Position numbers and translations under genes: made by a program. Shown here piece after piece: positions 42,401 through 52,105 of a DNA stretch of 64,000 nucleotides. Location of the stretch: the NCBI GenBank assembly GCA_018136815.1, contig CM030934.1:3177070-3241069 (forward strand). The letters are read 5' to 3'. Numbering within the stretch: the first letter of the stretch is position 1; every line of letters begins with the position of its first letter. Below the pieces are notes generated by a model, which saw only the letters and a list, made by a program, of their open reading frames with translations, did not search any database and was not told where the DNA came from. Source of the DNA: Isochrysis galbana (lineage: Eukaryota; Haptophyta; Isochrysidales; Isochrysidaceae).

Positions 42401-43174
42401 CGCCCTCGGTTATCTTTGGTTTCTCTCGCCTTGTTGTTCTAATTCTGGATTTCTTCTGTTTCGGTTATTCTATTCTCCTTCCATGCCGCTCGTCGAGACG
42501 ACTCGAATTTAGTCGGGGAGTGTCGTATTCCATACGAGGACAGACTTTTACTTCTAGCCTGTGAGTTATTTTAACTCTCAAGGTCTCGTTGATGGGTATA
42601 TCGCCTCTTCTCCTACTTTCTCTTGATGTCATCAAACGTTCCACGATTGTCGTCTGTCTTCTGTTATACCTCGGTCGCAGCTCCCCAGCGAGGTCTGCCC
42701 TCGTTGTGCCGACTCCTCTGTCGCATGCCTGCGCGCTGCTAAGTTGCCTTGGTGCCGACGCTTGGCCGTCCGTCCAAGTGCGGTTAGTTTTCTCCCCGTT
42801 TGGTTTAGTTTGTGTGTCTCTGTGGGCCGGCAACTTTTTGAGTCCCCGCGTTATAGTCCCTCGTGTCTACCTTGGACTTAAGAAGCTCTCATTCTCATTC
42901 TCTCCCTCTTCCACTAGCTCGCTAGCTAGCCTCGTCCCTACTCTCCGACGCCACGCGTTGCAATCCTCTGAACCTCAGTCTACCTCTTCGCTCATAGCGC
43001 TCGATGGCAGACACTGTCAGACCCTACTCCTACTATGACCTCTCAGACATCTTCCCGCCAGCAACAAACAACGACTCTTTCACGGCCGCGTCAGCTGCCG
43101 GCTCGATCGAACGGCCCTCTGCCTACGAGCCTGTAGTCATCGAATGTTCGACACATCCTTAAAAGTTTAGGTGA
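42401..43174. other. No gene recognised; possible decayed LINE sequence
   Basis: Pyrimidine-rich on the plus strand. A minus-strand frame 42465-42833 is arginine-rich (NRTWTDGQ, RQTTIVERL) and could be the upstream part of the LINE, but I see no diagnostic motif. Confidence 0.3.
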
Positions 43175-43266
43175 TCCTGTACTTTTGTACTTTAATGAGT
43201 GGGTCGAACTTATACCTTCCACATGGGGGTAGTTGCCGAAAAAACAACCAAACCTGAGGTTGCACC
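43175..43266 (-). repeat. Right-end repeat of the AGAGGGTGCAAC family
   Basis: Complement begins AGAGGGTGCAACCTCAGGTT, then TGGTTGTTTTTTCGGCAACT and the CCCCCATGTGGAxGGTATAAG block shared with 15830-15896, 46678-46750, 56346-56420, 56465-56530 and 62180-62252. It directly abuts repeat family G on its right. Confidence 0.75.
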
Positions 43267-43274
43267 CTCTGAGC

Positions 43275-43645
43275 GCTCAAGAGGCAGTGGAGGCTTGGGC
43301 AGTGGAGGCTTGGGCTTTGCCCGTGGCCTCTGTTGCCGCTCCCTCGCTCGCCTCGCCGGCGTTGGGTGCCTTCCTGGCGGCTCGGGTGGTCTGTGGCTCA
43401 GTGGTGAAGGGGGGGGGGGTCAGTACGATGAGGGGCCAGTGCAGGCGAATGCGTGCGGCGCGCGGCGCGCGCTCGCTGATAGTCCGGACAGATGCGTTGA
43501 GTGTTGAGTGCTCAGCGGCCCTACCAGAAGGCAGTGGCGGTGGCTGAGGACGGTTGTGCAGGCCCACCCAGGGGGTGTCTGCGATGGAGAGAGGGGGGCG
43601 CGAGGCCTCCATTTGGCCCCTACTTCTACTTATAAATGTAGGTTG
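43275..43645 (+). repeat. GC-rich repeat family G copy
   Basis: Contains the diagnostic end GGGTGTCTGCGATGGAGAGA, GGGGGGCGCGAGGCCTCCAT and TAAATGTAGGTTGA. Closest in layout to 21400-21805. Confidence 0.7.
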
Positions 43646-43689
43646 AAGCTAACGAGGTGGAGGTGGAGCGATGGGAAGTGAGGGCGATG

Positions 43690-43762
43690 TCGGCTGAAAG
43701 ATAGTAGTTACCAGTCTAGCAGTGGGCATGTAGCCCTGACTCTTCAGATATTTTTTTCGATT
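43690..43762 (+). mobile_element. Retroelement 3' tail (GTAGCCC..TCTTCAGAT family)
   Basis: Ends ATGTAGCCCTGACTCTTCAG followed by ATATTTTTTT. The same 3' terminus occurs at 57990-58027 (+) and 44905-45003 (-), so this is a 5'-truncated insertion of a second LINE/SINE family. Confidence 0.45.
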
Positions 43763-43893
43763 CTCCTTTGCTATGCTGGGCCTCTTCGCGCCACACTCGG
43801 CCTTTATGCCCACCGCCCTTCTCCTCTCTCAACTCGCGGAGCAACAACAACTCACATCAATAGCAATACACAATCAAGGAAAGGAACACGAGC

Positions 43894-44605
43894 TTATCCG
43901 ATTTGGAGGGCAATTGCAAGCCTCGCGCCCCCGTCTAGGTTGAGATTCATCATAGGAGAATTTGCAGCTGGACTCCTGCCAGCGTCCACCGTGACAGATG
44001 GATCAAGGCCAGCTCCCTCGGCTTTCGCGCGGGCCTCTTCTTGCATGAGAGCCCTGGTTGCCGACTGCTGCGCAAGATCAGAAGCGGCCGCTGCCTGCTT
44101 TGCCGCCGCGTGCTTCTCTAGCCTCTGCGTTGCTCCCTTGTCGTGACGGGGATTCTGCCTGCGTGGCGAGTGACATGCGAATATGCCAAGTCAAGATATC
44201 GTATCACACATGGATCCTCGCGTGGGTCTCCCGTGCACAGGTGCGACATTTTGCCAAGATGATTCAGTAGAACCACAAAGGTGTGCCGCCCAAGGCGCGC
44301 ACCTCATCAGAATAGACGCCAGCAAATTCAAGGGATGCACCTTCTCTCCACGCTCTGTTGCGAGAACGCATGCCTGTCCAGCAATAATCAGAGGGCATGT
44401 CAGTCACCAATAGCGGTCGGAAGCTGAGAGCGTGAGCATCCAAAGAGGTGTATCGGCGCCGCTGAGTCTACGGGGGAGCTCTAACCTTGAGCATGTCCTC
44501 GACAGCAATCTCGAGCGACGGCAGCAGCAGCGTGCGCTCCATGTACTGGCGCGGTGTCTCCTCGCTGGCGTCGAGCTCAGCAGCTGGCACCTCGATCAGA
44601 CTCAT
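43894..44605 (-). CDS. Small protein with DPY-30/RIIa-like helix pair
   Basis: Exons 44605-44486, 44373-44303 and 44158-43894 join in phase to 151 residues; the introns (112 and 144 bp) are GT-AG. The first half (PRQYMERTLLLPSLEIAVED, MLKACVLATERGEKVHPLN, LLASILMRQNP) has the length and pattern of a DPY-30/RIIa dimerisation-docking unit: two amphipathic helices, the second ending L(A/S)xxL(M/L)(R/K)xNP. The second half is an Ala/Gln/Lys-rich probable coiled coil (RLEKHAAAKQAAAASDLAQQ) and a short tail. Such proteins act as dimerising adaptors in cilia or chromatin complexes; which applies here cannot be read from sequence. A purine/pyrimidine tract with a long C-run lies just upstream of the start. 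Confidence 0.7.
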
Positions 44606-44904
44606 CGGGCAGGCTCGCCCACTCTTCTCTCTGCCCGCCTCCCGGCCACTTGGTTTCTCCTCCTCTTTCTCTTCTAAACCATCTCTCTTTCTCCCTCTAC
44701 TCTGCCCCCCCCCCCCCCCCCCCTCCCCCCCTTCCCCCCCCGCACCTCCTCCAGCGCGCGCCGCACAGTGTAAGAGAGAACTCGCGTAACGACGAGTTCT
44801 ATTTTGGGCTACGGACACAGAAGATGTGTTTCAGCGGAGTTGGAGTTGGAGTTGTTTTGTATTTTGTATGGAATTTTCTAGTCCGAGGGGTGACGTCATC
44901 GGTA

Positions 44905-45003
44905 GCAAAAAAAAAACATCTGAAGATTCTGGGCTACACACCTACTATATTAGGGTACCCCCCTATCCGCTCTGACAACGCCCCTTCCCCCCGTCATTCC
45001 TTT
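44905..45003 (-). mobile_element. Retroelement 3' tail, second family
   Basis: On the minus strand it ends GTGTGTAGCCCAGAATCTTC, AGATG and a T-run, matching 57960-58027 including TACCCTAATATAGTA. It is cut at its upstream side by the inserted AGAGGGTGCAACC terminus at 45005. Confidence 0.55.
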
Positions 45004-45017
45004 GAGAGGGTGCAACC

Positions 45018-46676
45018 AAACTATTGTTATAGTTTTAGCGATGGAGCGCGCGCCGACCGCTCCCACCTCCCAGCCCCCCGCCGTCACGACGCCCCAACGG
45101 GGCCGCCCCAAACCGCCGGAGCCCAAGCGCCCACAGGCCGCCGCGCCGCCTGACAACGACGTCGACATGACGGCACCACCCTCGCCTCCCAAGCTGCCAC
45201 AGAACCAGGGAACAGGCAGAGTCCTGTTCCCTGGTGACAACCAGACCCAGGGCAATGCCCTGCCACCCAACCCCTCCGCTCCTCCACCAACTCAAGGACT
45301 CCCCATGGGAGGTGGCAGCTCTGCTGCCACCCCCATGGCGGCCACTCCTACCATCAGTGCACCCCTCGGGGGCGGGCACTTAACACAACAATCCATTTTG
45401 GGGGCCTTTGCGCCCTCAAACCAACAACCAACTCAAGCAGCCAGGACATACGCGCAAGCTGCGCATGGACACAAAGGGAAGGTTCCAGCCCAGCAAGCCC
45501 AGCAGCCACAAGCCCAACAACCACAGCAGCCATCGCGCAAGCGGGCGGATCCTCAATCGGATCCAAAGCCGACTCTCCACAACACCACCCCTTTTGCTTC
45601 TCCTTCTCCTCCACCTGATGAGGAAGAGGAGCCCGAAGACACGCCTTTTTTCATCCAGCTAGCTCAGCTAGCTGATGACAAAAAGGACATCAAGAGCGAG
45701 GATGTCGCCACCTTCATGAAATTCCTCCTCTCTAGGCTGGAAGGCCTAGACGCAACTCCAGATGGCATGGACAAAGGCCGCAAAGGCCCTTGGATCTTCT
45801 ACGTCGATGAAGACGCACACGATCAATTCAAGGCCGCATACGGAGACAAAGTTAACACAGCACTCTCGGGAGTCCCGCATGAATTTGGAATCACCTATGG
45901 CGCGTTAACCGACTCGGCCCCTCGTAAGTCGAGCGCTATCCGGTCCTCCCTAAAAGAGGTGGCGACCTACATTGTTTTTCGCATCTTTGATCCGATCAAG
46001 GCTTTTAAGACCAAGACTAGGCATTTGGCTAACTCGCTCGAGCGCGAGGGTTTCCACGTGCTAAGGGGCAACCAACAGCGAGCCAAAACCTCACTCGAAG
46101 GTATCACGAAAGTTGAGTCCGGCAAGCGTCCCATCTGGCACTTTTATGTTTACACGGACACGTCGGCCTTAGGGCACCGTTTCCCTCGCAACTTTCATGT
46201 GACTCTCGATGACGGAGAAAATTTCAACTTGGACTATGCGGTCCGATCATCAGTGGAATGTGTGACTCCTGAAGGGGAGTTAGCCATCCATGGAGCCCCC
46301 GGAGGCTGCAAAGGATACGACAAACCGTGGGCTATCTCGTTTCTCCGTAAAAACCAAGTCAGCTTTCGCCAATGCACGTGCGAACAAGATAAGGCGAAAG
46401 CAGAACAACGAAAGCGCCAAAGGGACGCAAGTAACGCCATGGACTACAGGGCCCTCATGGGCCTTGGAGCGGCGGCGCCATGCCGCCGATTCATGGCGGG
46501 CGAATGCAAAAACAACCGCATGAAAGGACCTCCCCGGAACCAGCTTCTCCGATAAAGAGGGAACTGGGAAAGGGGGAGGGGGTTGTCAGGGGTTAAGGTT
46601 GGGTAGTAGGGAGGTACACTAGCACACTGCCTCACGTCGCACGCGTAGCGGGGAATTTTAAGAAGATTTTTTTTTT
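45018..46676 (+). mobile_element. LINE copy with ORF1 only, 14-bp target duplication
   Basis: GAGAGGGTGCAACC flanks the insert at 45004-45017 and 46677-46690. The insert starts AAACTATTGTTATAGTTTTA, carries a nearly complete ORF1, then joins directly to the shared LINE 3' untranslated tail (GGAACCAGCTTCTCCG..., AAGAAGATTTTTTTTTT). ORF2 is entirely absent. The target was the terminus of an AGAGGGTGCAAC-family DNA element whose remainder continues at 46691. Confidence 0.88.
45041..46555 (+). CDS. LINE ORF1 (gag-like) protein, C-terminally truncated
   Basis: 504 codons from ATG at 45041 to TAA. N-terminal 190 residues are Pro/Gln/Ala-rich and low-complexity. A folded central part follows (KSEDVATFMKFLLSRLEGLD, KGPWIFYVDEDAHDQFKAAY, VATYIVFRIFDPIKAFKTK, WAISFLRKNQVSFRQCTC). 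The frame enters what looks like a zinc-finger (CRRFMAGECKN) and is cut there by the deletion fusing it to the 3' tail (KGPPRNQLLR). It presumably binds LINE RNA. Weakly similar truncated ORF1 sequences occur at 33827 and, inverted, at 62330-62780. Confidence 0.75.
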   Translation: MERAPTAPTSQPPAVTTPQRGRPKPPEPKRPQAAAPPDNDVDMTAPPSPPKLPQNQGTGRVLFPGDNQTQGNALPPNPSAPPPTQGLPMGGGSSAATPMAATPTISAPLGGGHLTQQSILGAFAPSNQQPTQAARTYAQAAHGHKGKVPAQQAQQPQAQQPQQPSRKRADPQSDPKPTLHNTTPFASPSPPPDEEEEPEDTPFFIQLAQLADDKKDIKSEDVATFMKFLLSRLEGLDATPDGMDKGRKGPWIFYVDEDAHDQFKAAYGDKVNTALSGVPHEFGITYGALTDSAPRKSSAIRSSLKEVATYIVFRIFDPIKAFKTKTRHLANSLEREGFHVLRGNQQRAKTSLEGITKVESGKRPIWHFYVYTDTSALGHRFPRNFHVTLDDGENFNLDYAVRSSVECVTPEGELAIHGAPGGCKGYDKPWAISFLRKNQVSFRQCTCEQDKAKAEQRKRQRDASNAMDYRALMGLGAAAPCRRFMAGECKNNRMKGPPRNQLLR

Positions 46677-46790
46677 GAGAGGGTGCAACCTCAGGATTGG
46701 TTGTTTTTTTCGCAAGTGCCCCCCATGTGGACGGTATAAGTTCTACTTAAAGGACCCCCTTATTAAGGTACAAACTTGCAGGTTTCAGAT
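46677..46790 (+). repeat. Right-end repeat of the AGAGGGTGCAAC family (disrupted by the LINE)
   Basis: Reads AGAGGGTGCAACCTCAGGAT, TGGTTGTTTTTTTCGC, AAGTGCCCCCCATGTGGACG and GGTATAAGTTCTACTTAAAG, then CCCCCTTATTAAGGTACAAA. This is the portion displaced to the right by the LINE at 45018-46676. Confidence 0.8.
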
Positions 46791-47940
46791 GGTAATACCG
46801 CATGTATGTGTGCAGCAGTTGAAAGAGGTGCCGGCCGCGGGCCCACGCTAGAGTTGGGCGCTTACTTACGTTGCGTGCGTCAACCACCGAGTGTCGTCTG
46901 CGCGGCACCGGCGGCGTCGGCCGTGCACCCCCTCTTCTCTGCCACGCATCAGATGTACTCGGATGTGGCTGTCACATGCACGTGGCACTTGGTGCAGCAC
47001 CGCGGGACAATGTCCGAGTGAAGAAAATCGACGTGCCCCTTTTGCCCGCTCCAGTTCATCCCAAAGATGTCGATCTGCATATTTTTTGCATATTTTCTCT
47101 GCATATTTGGGTAACAAAAACTGCATATTTCTACCTGGGCCTAGCCAAGTGCTCCCAGGTATTTTCGGGTACCGGTAGACGTTGCGCCCAGTTGACGGGG
47201 CCCGTGAGGCGCCTGCATTTACTATCTATTCGTTTTTTGCAAGGCTCGTGGCTCGTGTTCTCGTGTTAAGTGTTCCACTTCCGTTTTTTGTCGAGCGGCG
47301 TGTCTCCGTGCTTCCGCGGCGCATGCGGCCACCTTAGACTAGGATACGGGGAATGGCGCCGAAGAAGTGCCCTCAGAAGGAGATCATGCCCCCCCCCCCC
47401 CCCCCACCAGCTAGAGCTGGCGCGCTGACGCGAGCGTCTCGTATAGCGAGCAGCCGACATTCGCCTGCCCCTGAGCGGTCGCCAACGCGACAGGCGACGG
47501 GCACCACCGGAACCGCGGTGGGAAAGAGCAGCGGACCCATACCCATGCATGCCCGGCCATCTCGACCCCTCTGGTGTGCTTTCCAGAGGAGCCCTGGCCG
47601 GTAGCCCCAAACACTGTAATACTGTAATAAAGTGCTGAAGTACCCCCCCAACAAGAAAGGCGAAAGGACTATTTTTTTGTCCGTAACTTGTACTCGTAGC
47701 ATCGAGTAAACTGAAACGAACTCGGCGCGAGCGAGAGTGGCCGCAGCGGTGCGATCTCTGCTGTGAGTACTTAATATATCGCGAGGGGGAGGAAAGGAAG
47801 AACTGATGAGAGATGTGGGGAGAAAAGAAGAAATCACCATGAAGAGAGCGATGGAAGACAAAAGAGAGCGGGAAGAAGAGAGATGTAATGAGAGAGAGAG
47901 AGAGGAGAGAGAGAGAGGGAGGGAGGGGAGAGAGCGAGCG
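46791..47940. other. No gene recognised; 5' flank of the membrane-protein gene
   Basis: Mixed sequence with a repeated TGCATATTT phrase at 47080-47130, a C-run at 47391-47406 and a GA tract (47885-47935) directly before the next start codon. Short frames only. Confidence 0.4.
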
Positions 47941-49431
47941 ATGCCCAACCTCCTCTCCCTCCTCTCCCTCTCCCTCTGCCCTTCCCCCTCGCCTCCCACC
48001 GGCTTCCATCTCTCTCGACTACGAACCTCCACATCCGACGACTCTCTCAACCTCAAGATCCTCCACTTCTCCTCCACCTCCTCCCCGTTCTCCTCCTCCT
48101 CCTCCTCCTCCTCCTCCCTTCTCGGCAGCGCAGAGGCCCACCTGCGGCTCAGAGAGACCTCGCTCCACAGCGGACGGCTGGCGGAGCCGGCGGGAGCCAC
48201 AGAAGGAGGCCTCGGGCTACAGACAGATCAGGGCACCTATGATTTCGTCTTGCTCGCGGGCACACTCCTCGTCACCGACCGCACTGTCGATAAGACGACC
48301 ACCATTGTGCTCAAAGAGAGGTACACCGGCGGAGGGGCCGAGCAGATCAAGAGGCCAGCAGTCTTCGTCTCGCCGAAACTCAACCGCGTGTATATCATCT
48401 ACCAGCGCGCCTTTGGGGGCGGAATCGTCCGTACCAGCTACGCGCTCGCGCCGTTGGAGGGTGGCCCTGTCGAGCCCACCGTCGCCGATGACTCGGTCAA
48501 CCTGGACACTGTTGACCTCACAGGCGGTACGGTTGCGGTGTACGACAGCGTGCAGGTGGTCAAAGTGCCGGCGCTCTCCTCCACATGCGCCACCACTCAG
48601 GCGCTCTACTACGACGTGTCCGGGCTGTACGTGCGAGAGACGGACCTCGGAACGGAGCGGGTCGACGCTCGCGGCAGGAGCCCCCTCGCCTACTCAATCC
48701 AGCCTGGCATTGACGGCTGCTTGACCTGCGGCTCCCAGATCGTCGCGACGGACCTCGTCACCGGTACCGCTTCCGTGGTAGCGAGTCTCACGACGGCCCA
48801 GCTGGAAGAGCTCGTGTACGGCACGTCCATAGGCGCCATCACTACTGAGTACGACCGGCGCCCGGCCCTCGAGGTGATCGCCGCCATCGTGGCCGTAGTC
48901 ATCATGTGCGCTCTCCTCGCCTTGTTCTGCATCGCCATCGCCTCAACTCTGCGCGTGCGCTTCCGTCGCTCCAAAGTGCAGCGGACCGAGATTGTCACGC
49001 CTGCGAGGACATCGGCGTTCCACCCAGAAAGCGCGCGGCCCGTCGACGTGGACAAGGCCACCATCGACCTGCAGCGCCTCTCGCAGCGGGCGTCGCACAA
49101 GCTGAGTCGAGACCAAATGCGTCCGTCCCAGCGCCAGCTGTTGGCCGGCACGTCGCCGGACCGCTGCTCTACCGCCTCGGAGGCCAGCCCGGCCACGACT
49201 CGCTCCATGCGATGGACAACCACCGTCGATGCTGACATGCCGGCTGCGCGCGGACTTTCGCGGCTACGCTTTCCGGGCGATGCCTCCGCCATCATACGTC
49301 GCTACTCCCTCGCCGATGAAGCCCGCAGGCGCAGCTTGCGTGCTTCAGACGTGGAGGTGGACGTGGAGCAAGAGACTGAGCACAAACCATTGTCTCCGAC
49401 TAACCTCCTCAAGTCGGACGACCCGTCATAA
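47941..49431 (+). CDS. Predicted single-pass type I membrane protein, unknown function
   Basis: Open frame to TAA at 49429-49431; from the Met at 47941 it is 496 residues. The first residues (MPNLLSLLSLSLCPSPSPP) could serve as a signal peptide, but the serine-rich stretch to 48128 is pyrimidine-rich and ends CTTCTCGGCAG, a good acceptor, so the true first exon may lie upstream. The core (about 48130-48860) looks like a beta-rich ectodomain: YDFVLLAGTLLVTDRTVD, KRPAVFVSPKLNRVYIIYQR, and several cysteines (CATTQALYYD, CLTCGSQIVATD). A membrane helix follows (VIAAIVAVVIMCALLALFCI), then basic residues RVRFRR and a 150-residue cytoplasmic tail rich in Ser/Arg. No family recognised. Start uncertain. 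Confidence 0.6.
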   Translation: MPNLLSLLSLSLCPSPSPPTGFHLSRLRTSTSDDSLNLKILHFSSTSSPFSSSSSSSSSLLGSAEAHLRLRETSLHSGRLAEPAGATEGGLGLQTDQGTYDFVLLAGTLLVTDRTVDKTTTIVLKERYTGGGAEQIKRPAVFVSPKLNRVYIIYQRAFGGGIVRTSYALAPLEGGPVEPTVADDSVNLDTVDLTGGTVAVYDSVQVVKVPALSSTCATTQALYYDVSGLYVRETDLGTERVDARGRSPLAYSIQPGIDGCLTCGSQIVATDLVTGTASVVASLTTAQLEELVYGTSIGAITTEYDRRPALEVIAAIVAVVIMCALLALFCIAIASTLRVRFRRSKVQRTEIVTPARTSAFHPESARPVDVDKATIDLQRLSQRASHKLSRDQMRPSQRQLLAGTSPDRCSTASEASPATTRSMRWTTTVDADMPAARGLSRLRFPGDASAIIRRYSLADEARRRSLRASDVEVDVEQETEHKPLSPTNLLKSDDPS

Positions 49432-52105
49432 GAGTCCTAGGAGAAGCAGTTGCGGCGTGAGGTCAGGGGAGGTCGGGTACCTTCACCGTACCTGTTACCT
49501 GGGTGCGCCCGTGGTGCGCCGCTTGGCATTGGTGACATTCCGCTTGTGTTTGCGCACGAGGGAGACGAGCCGCGCGCCTTTCGTCCAACCACTGCGTCTA
49601 CTGCAGAGATTATGAAGCGGCATGCAATCCCACATCGGGCGATAGCGCCTGAGGCAATGGGTGGGCAAGCGGCTCTCCTACTCACGCCATCGAAGGACGC
49701 GTCTCCGTCGTCCCCATTGACCACCGCCTCCACAGCCCACATGCTTGTGCACATCCATCCTCGTCGCCTCTCTCCTAAACCGAGACCACTCGCACTCGTT
49801 GTTGCTCCACGTGTCTTCATCGGTACGCCACGAGGTGGAGGCGAAGGTTGCGGTGGTGCGAGCAGCGGTCGTGAGGATCAAGGTACAGATATTTGAACTC
49901 GACCTGCGCGCGCTCTGCGCCCCAGAGTTTCCGGATGTGCCCGACTTCTGGGCGATATTCGTCGTGGTGCAAGCCTACACAAGAAGAGAACCCCCATCGC
50001 TTCCCCATGAGCAGTGCTTTGACGACTTCGGTATGGGGCGTGTAGTAGGCCGACGATGAATGACACACCATGCTGCTCGCGCTCCCGCCCTTTTCTGCAC
50101 TTTACAGCCTAGATACTCGATTGTTCCCATGGATGAGTCCACGGATTGTTAGCTGTTCTTGCTATGACGCTGCATACTATTTCACAAACCGTCGGTACAC
50201 AGCGGTGCTTTGTTGCTTCGCGCTCTGTAGGGGAATGGACGAGGTCTCCTCTCATATCTCTCTCCTAATACTATCAGTTGGCCAACAAGCTAAGTTTATA
50301 CTACAACTTGGTTCACATGGGGGAGGCGCCTCGTGCCCTCCTCCCCAGATTCCAACTCCCCTCCGAGGGGCCCATCGGTCACCCTTAGACTGCCTTTTGG
50401 CCTTTTGGCGCCTGAGTTGAGCATTCACCAACCGCTCACCCAAAGCCAAGGGGGCGGTTGGCCGGCTCGACTTATCGAGAATCACCTCCTCCACGTGAAC
50501 GGCGGTGGCAACTTGTGCGGCATCAACGGCCACGGCATCCGCGGCGCCTTGCCGCAGACCGCGCCGGCGCCCGGCGATAGGTACAAAAATGTAATCGCCG
50601 GCGGCGGAGCGGCGGTCGTTTCGTCGCGCGTGGCGTCGTGGTATTGTATTCTTGCATTCTTGCCCATTTGCCATTTCCATTTGAAGGCTGTAAGCATAAA
50701 TATTCGTGCTAAGGTACGCGCCCATTCCCACAGTTAAATAATTGCACTTGTTGATACTGACACACACGGAACAAAAATTCGGATTCCCCATGGTCTCAAG
50801 CCCAGGTTTGCAGATTTTGGTCTCGAAATTTGCGATTCGATTTTTTTTCTATTACTAGTATTATAATTGTTGGCTCGTTAAAGGTAATTAACAGAGACGA
50901 CCTCGGCTTCATGCTTTGCAGTCGCTCTGCGAGACACACACTCTCTCTTTCTTCATCCTCCTCTCTTCGGCCGACGCCGAATGGAAGTCTCTTGTCTCTT
51001 GGAAAATTTTTTCTCCGGTCCCAAGATATTCCGTGGGTGAGTTGTCGGGTTGTATCTCCGTGATGCGTGAGTCAAGTTTGCCTGAATTCTTGTCGCGCCG
51101 AGAGAGCATTTGGCCAAGGAGCTCGCGTTGCTGCGAATTGGCGCCATCTGCTACGTAGCAATAGCTGCTCCGTCGATGTCGGGTCCCTGTGGAATCCTTG
51201 GACACCCAGGAGGGGTGGAAAATAGTGGTTAAAAAGCGTGAGTGACCGGGCTACCACTTACAAAAGCAGGTTGAGACATGATGCATGATGCCCTAAATAT
51301 GTGTGGGAGTACCTATTCAACCTTGCTTATGGCACCCCAACCTCCAAACCTGCATCGACTCAACGGGCCACGACCAGGTCTCGAACACGGAGCGTCTCGA
51401 ACACGGAGCGTGTCCAAGATACTTGACAAGAATGTGACTCCCCTTCCCCGCTCAGACACATCCTTCGACTACGCATGCGCCGGCCAAGCGGATAACATAT
51501 CGAGCGCGCTCGGCCAATTACGCCACCAATCGCCCGCGGACGTTGCGCAACGCAAATCTTGCGCACAACGGCCACACGAGGGCAAACGCGCAGGCATGGC
51601 GCGAAGCAGGCGTAAAGCCTCCGCACGTAGGATGCTGGGGCCTAAGGCGCGAAATAAGGGCGCGCCTTACTTCACTGTGGCGAGCACATCATGAACATGA
51701 ACATGCAGTCATGGCAAATGCCCCGGTGCGCAAATACTGATGCATAGCCACCGAGGGAAGCTTGAGTGCCCTTGAGTTCAGCGGTCAACCGTGTGCCTAC
51801 GTACCATCCGTGACACGCACATACGATGGTGTGTTCTTACATGCATCTCGCTGATGGGAACGGCAGCGCCAAGGCGTCATCATGTACGGCATCTCGTTTC
51901 GCACCCACTGCTCGCCGCCCGGCGCCTCCATTCCGCACACAAAGAACCACATCCACGGTAAGGATGGTTATTGCCAACATAAAACCACGCCACATTGTTC
52001 GGTCGTGCCCAGTCCCATGGCCACGGCGCCCGAGCGTGCGCAGTCTTACCCCCAGCCAAGGCGCCACCGCCTACTCGCCCCATCAGCCCCAGTGGCGCGC
52101 CGCCG
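49432..52105. other. No gene recognised
   Basis: 2.7 kb with only short frames. A minus-strand frame 49817-50071 (LHHDEYRPEVGHIRKLWGAE, LYLDPHDRCSHHRNL) has a protein-like texture but no motif I can name. There is a 17-bp tandem duplication (CGTCTCGAACACGGAG, 51381-51414), a LINE 5'-end-like phrase (AAGCTAAGTTTATACTACAA at 50288), and a phrase TTAAAAAGCGTGAGTGACCG (51231) shared with 17598. Confidence 0.4.
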
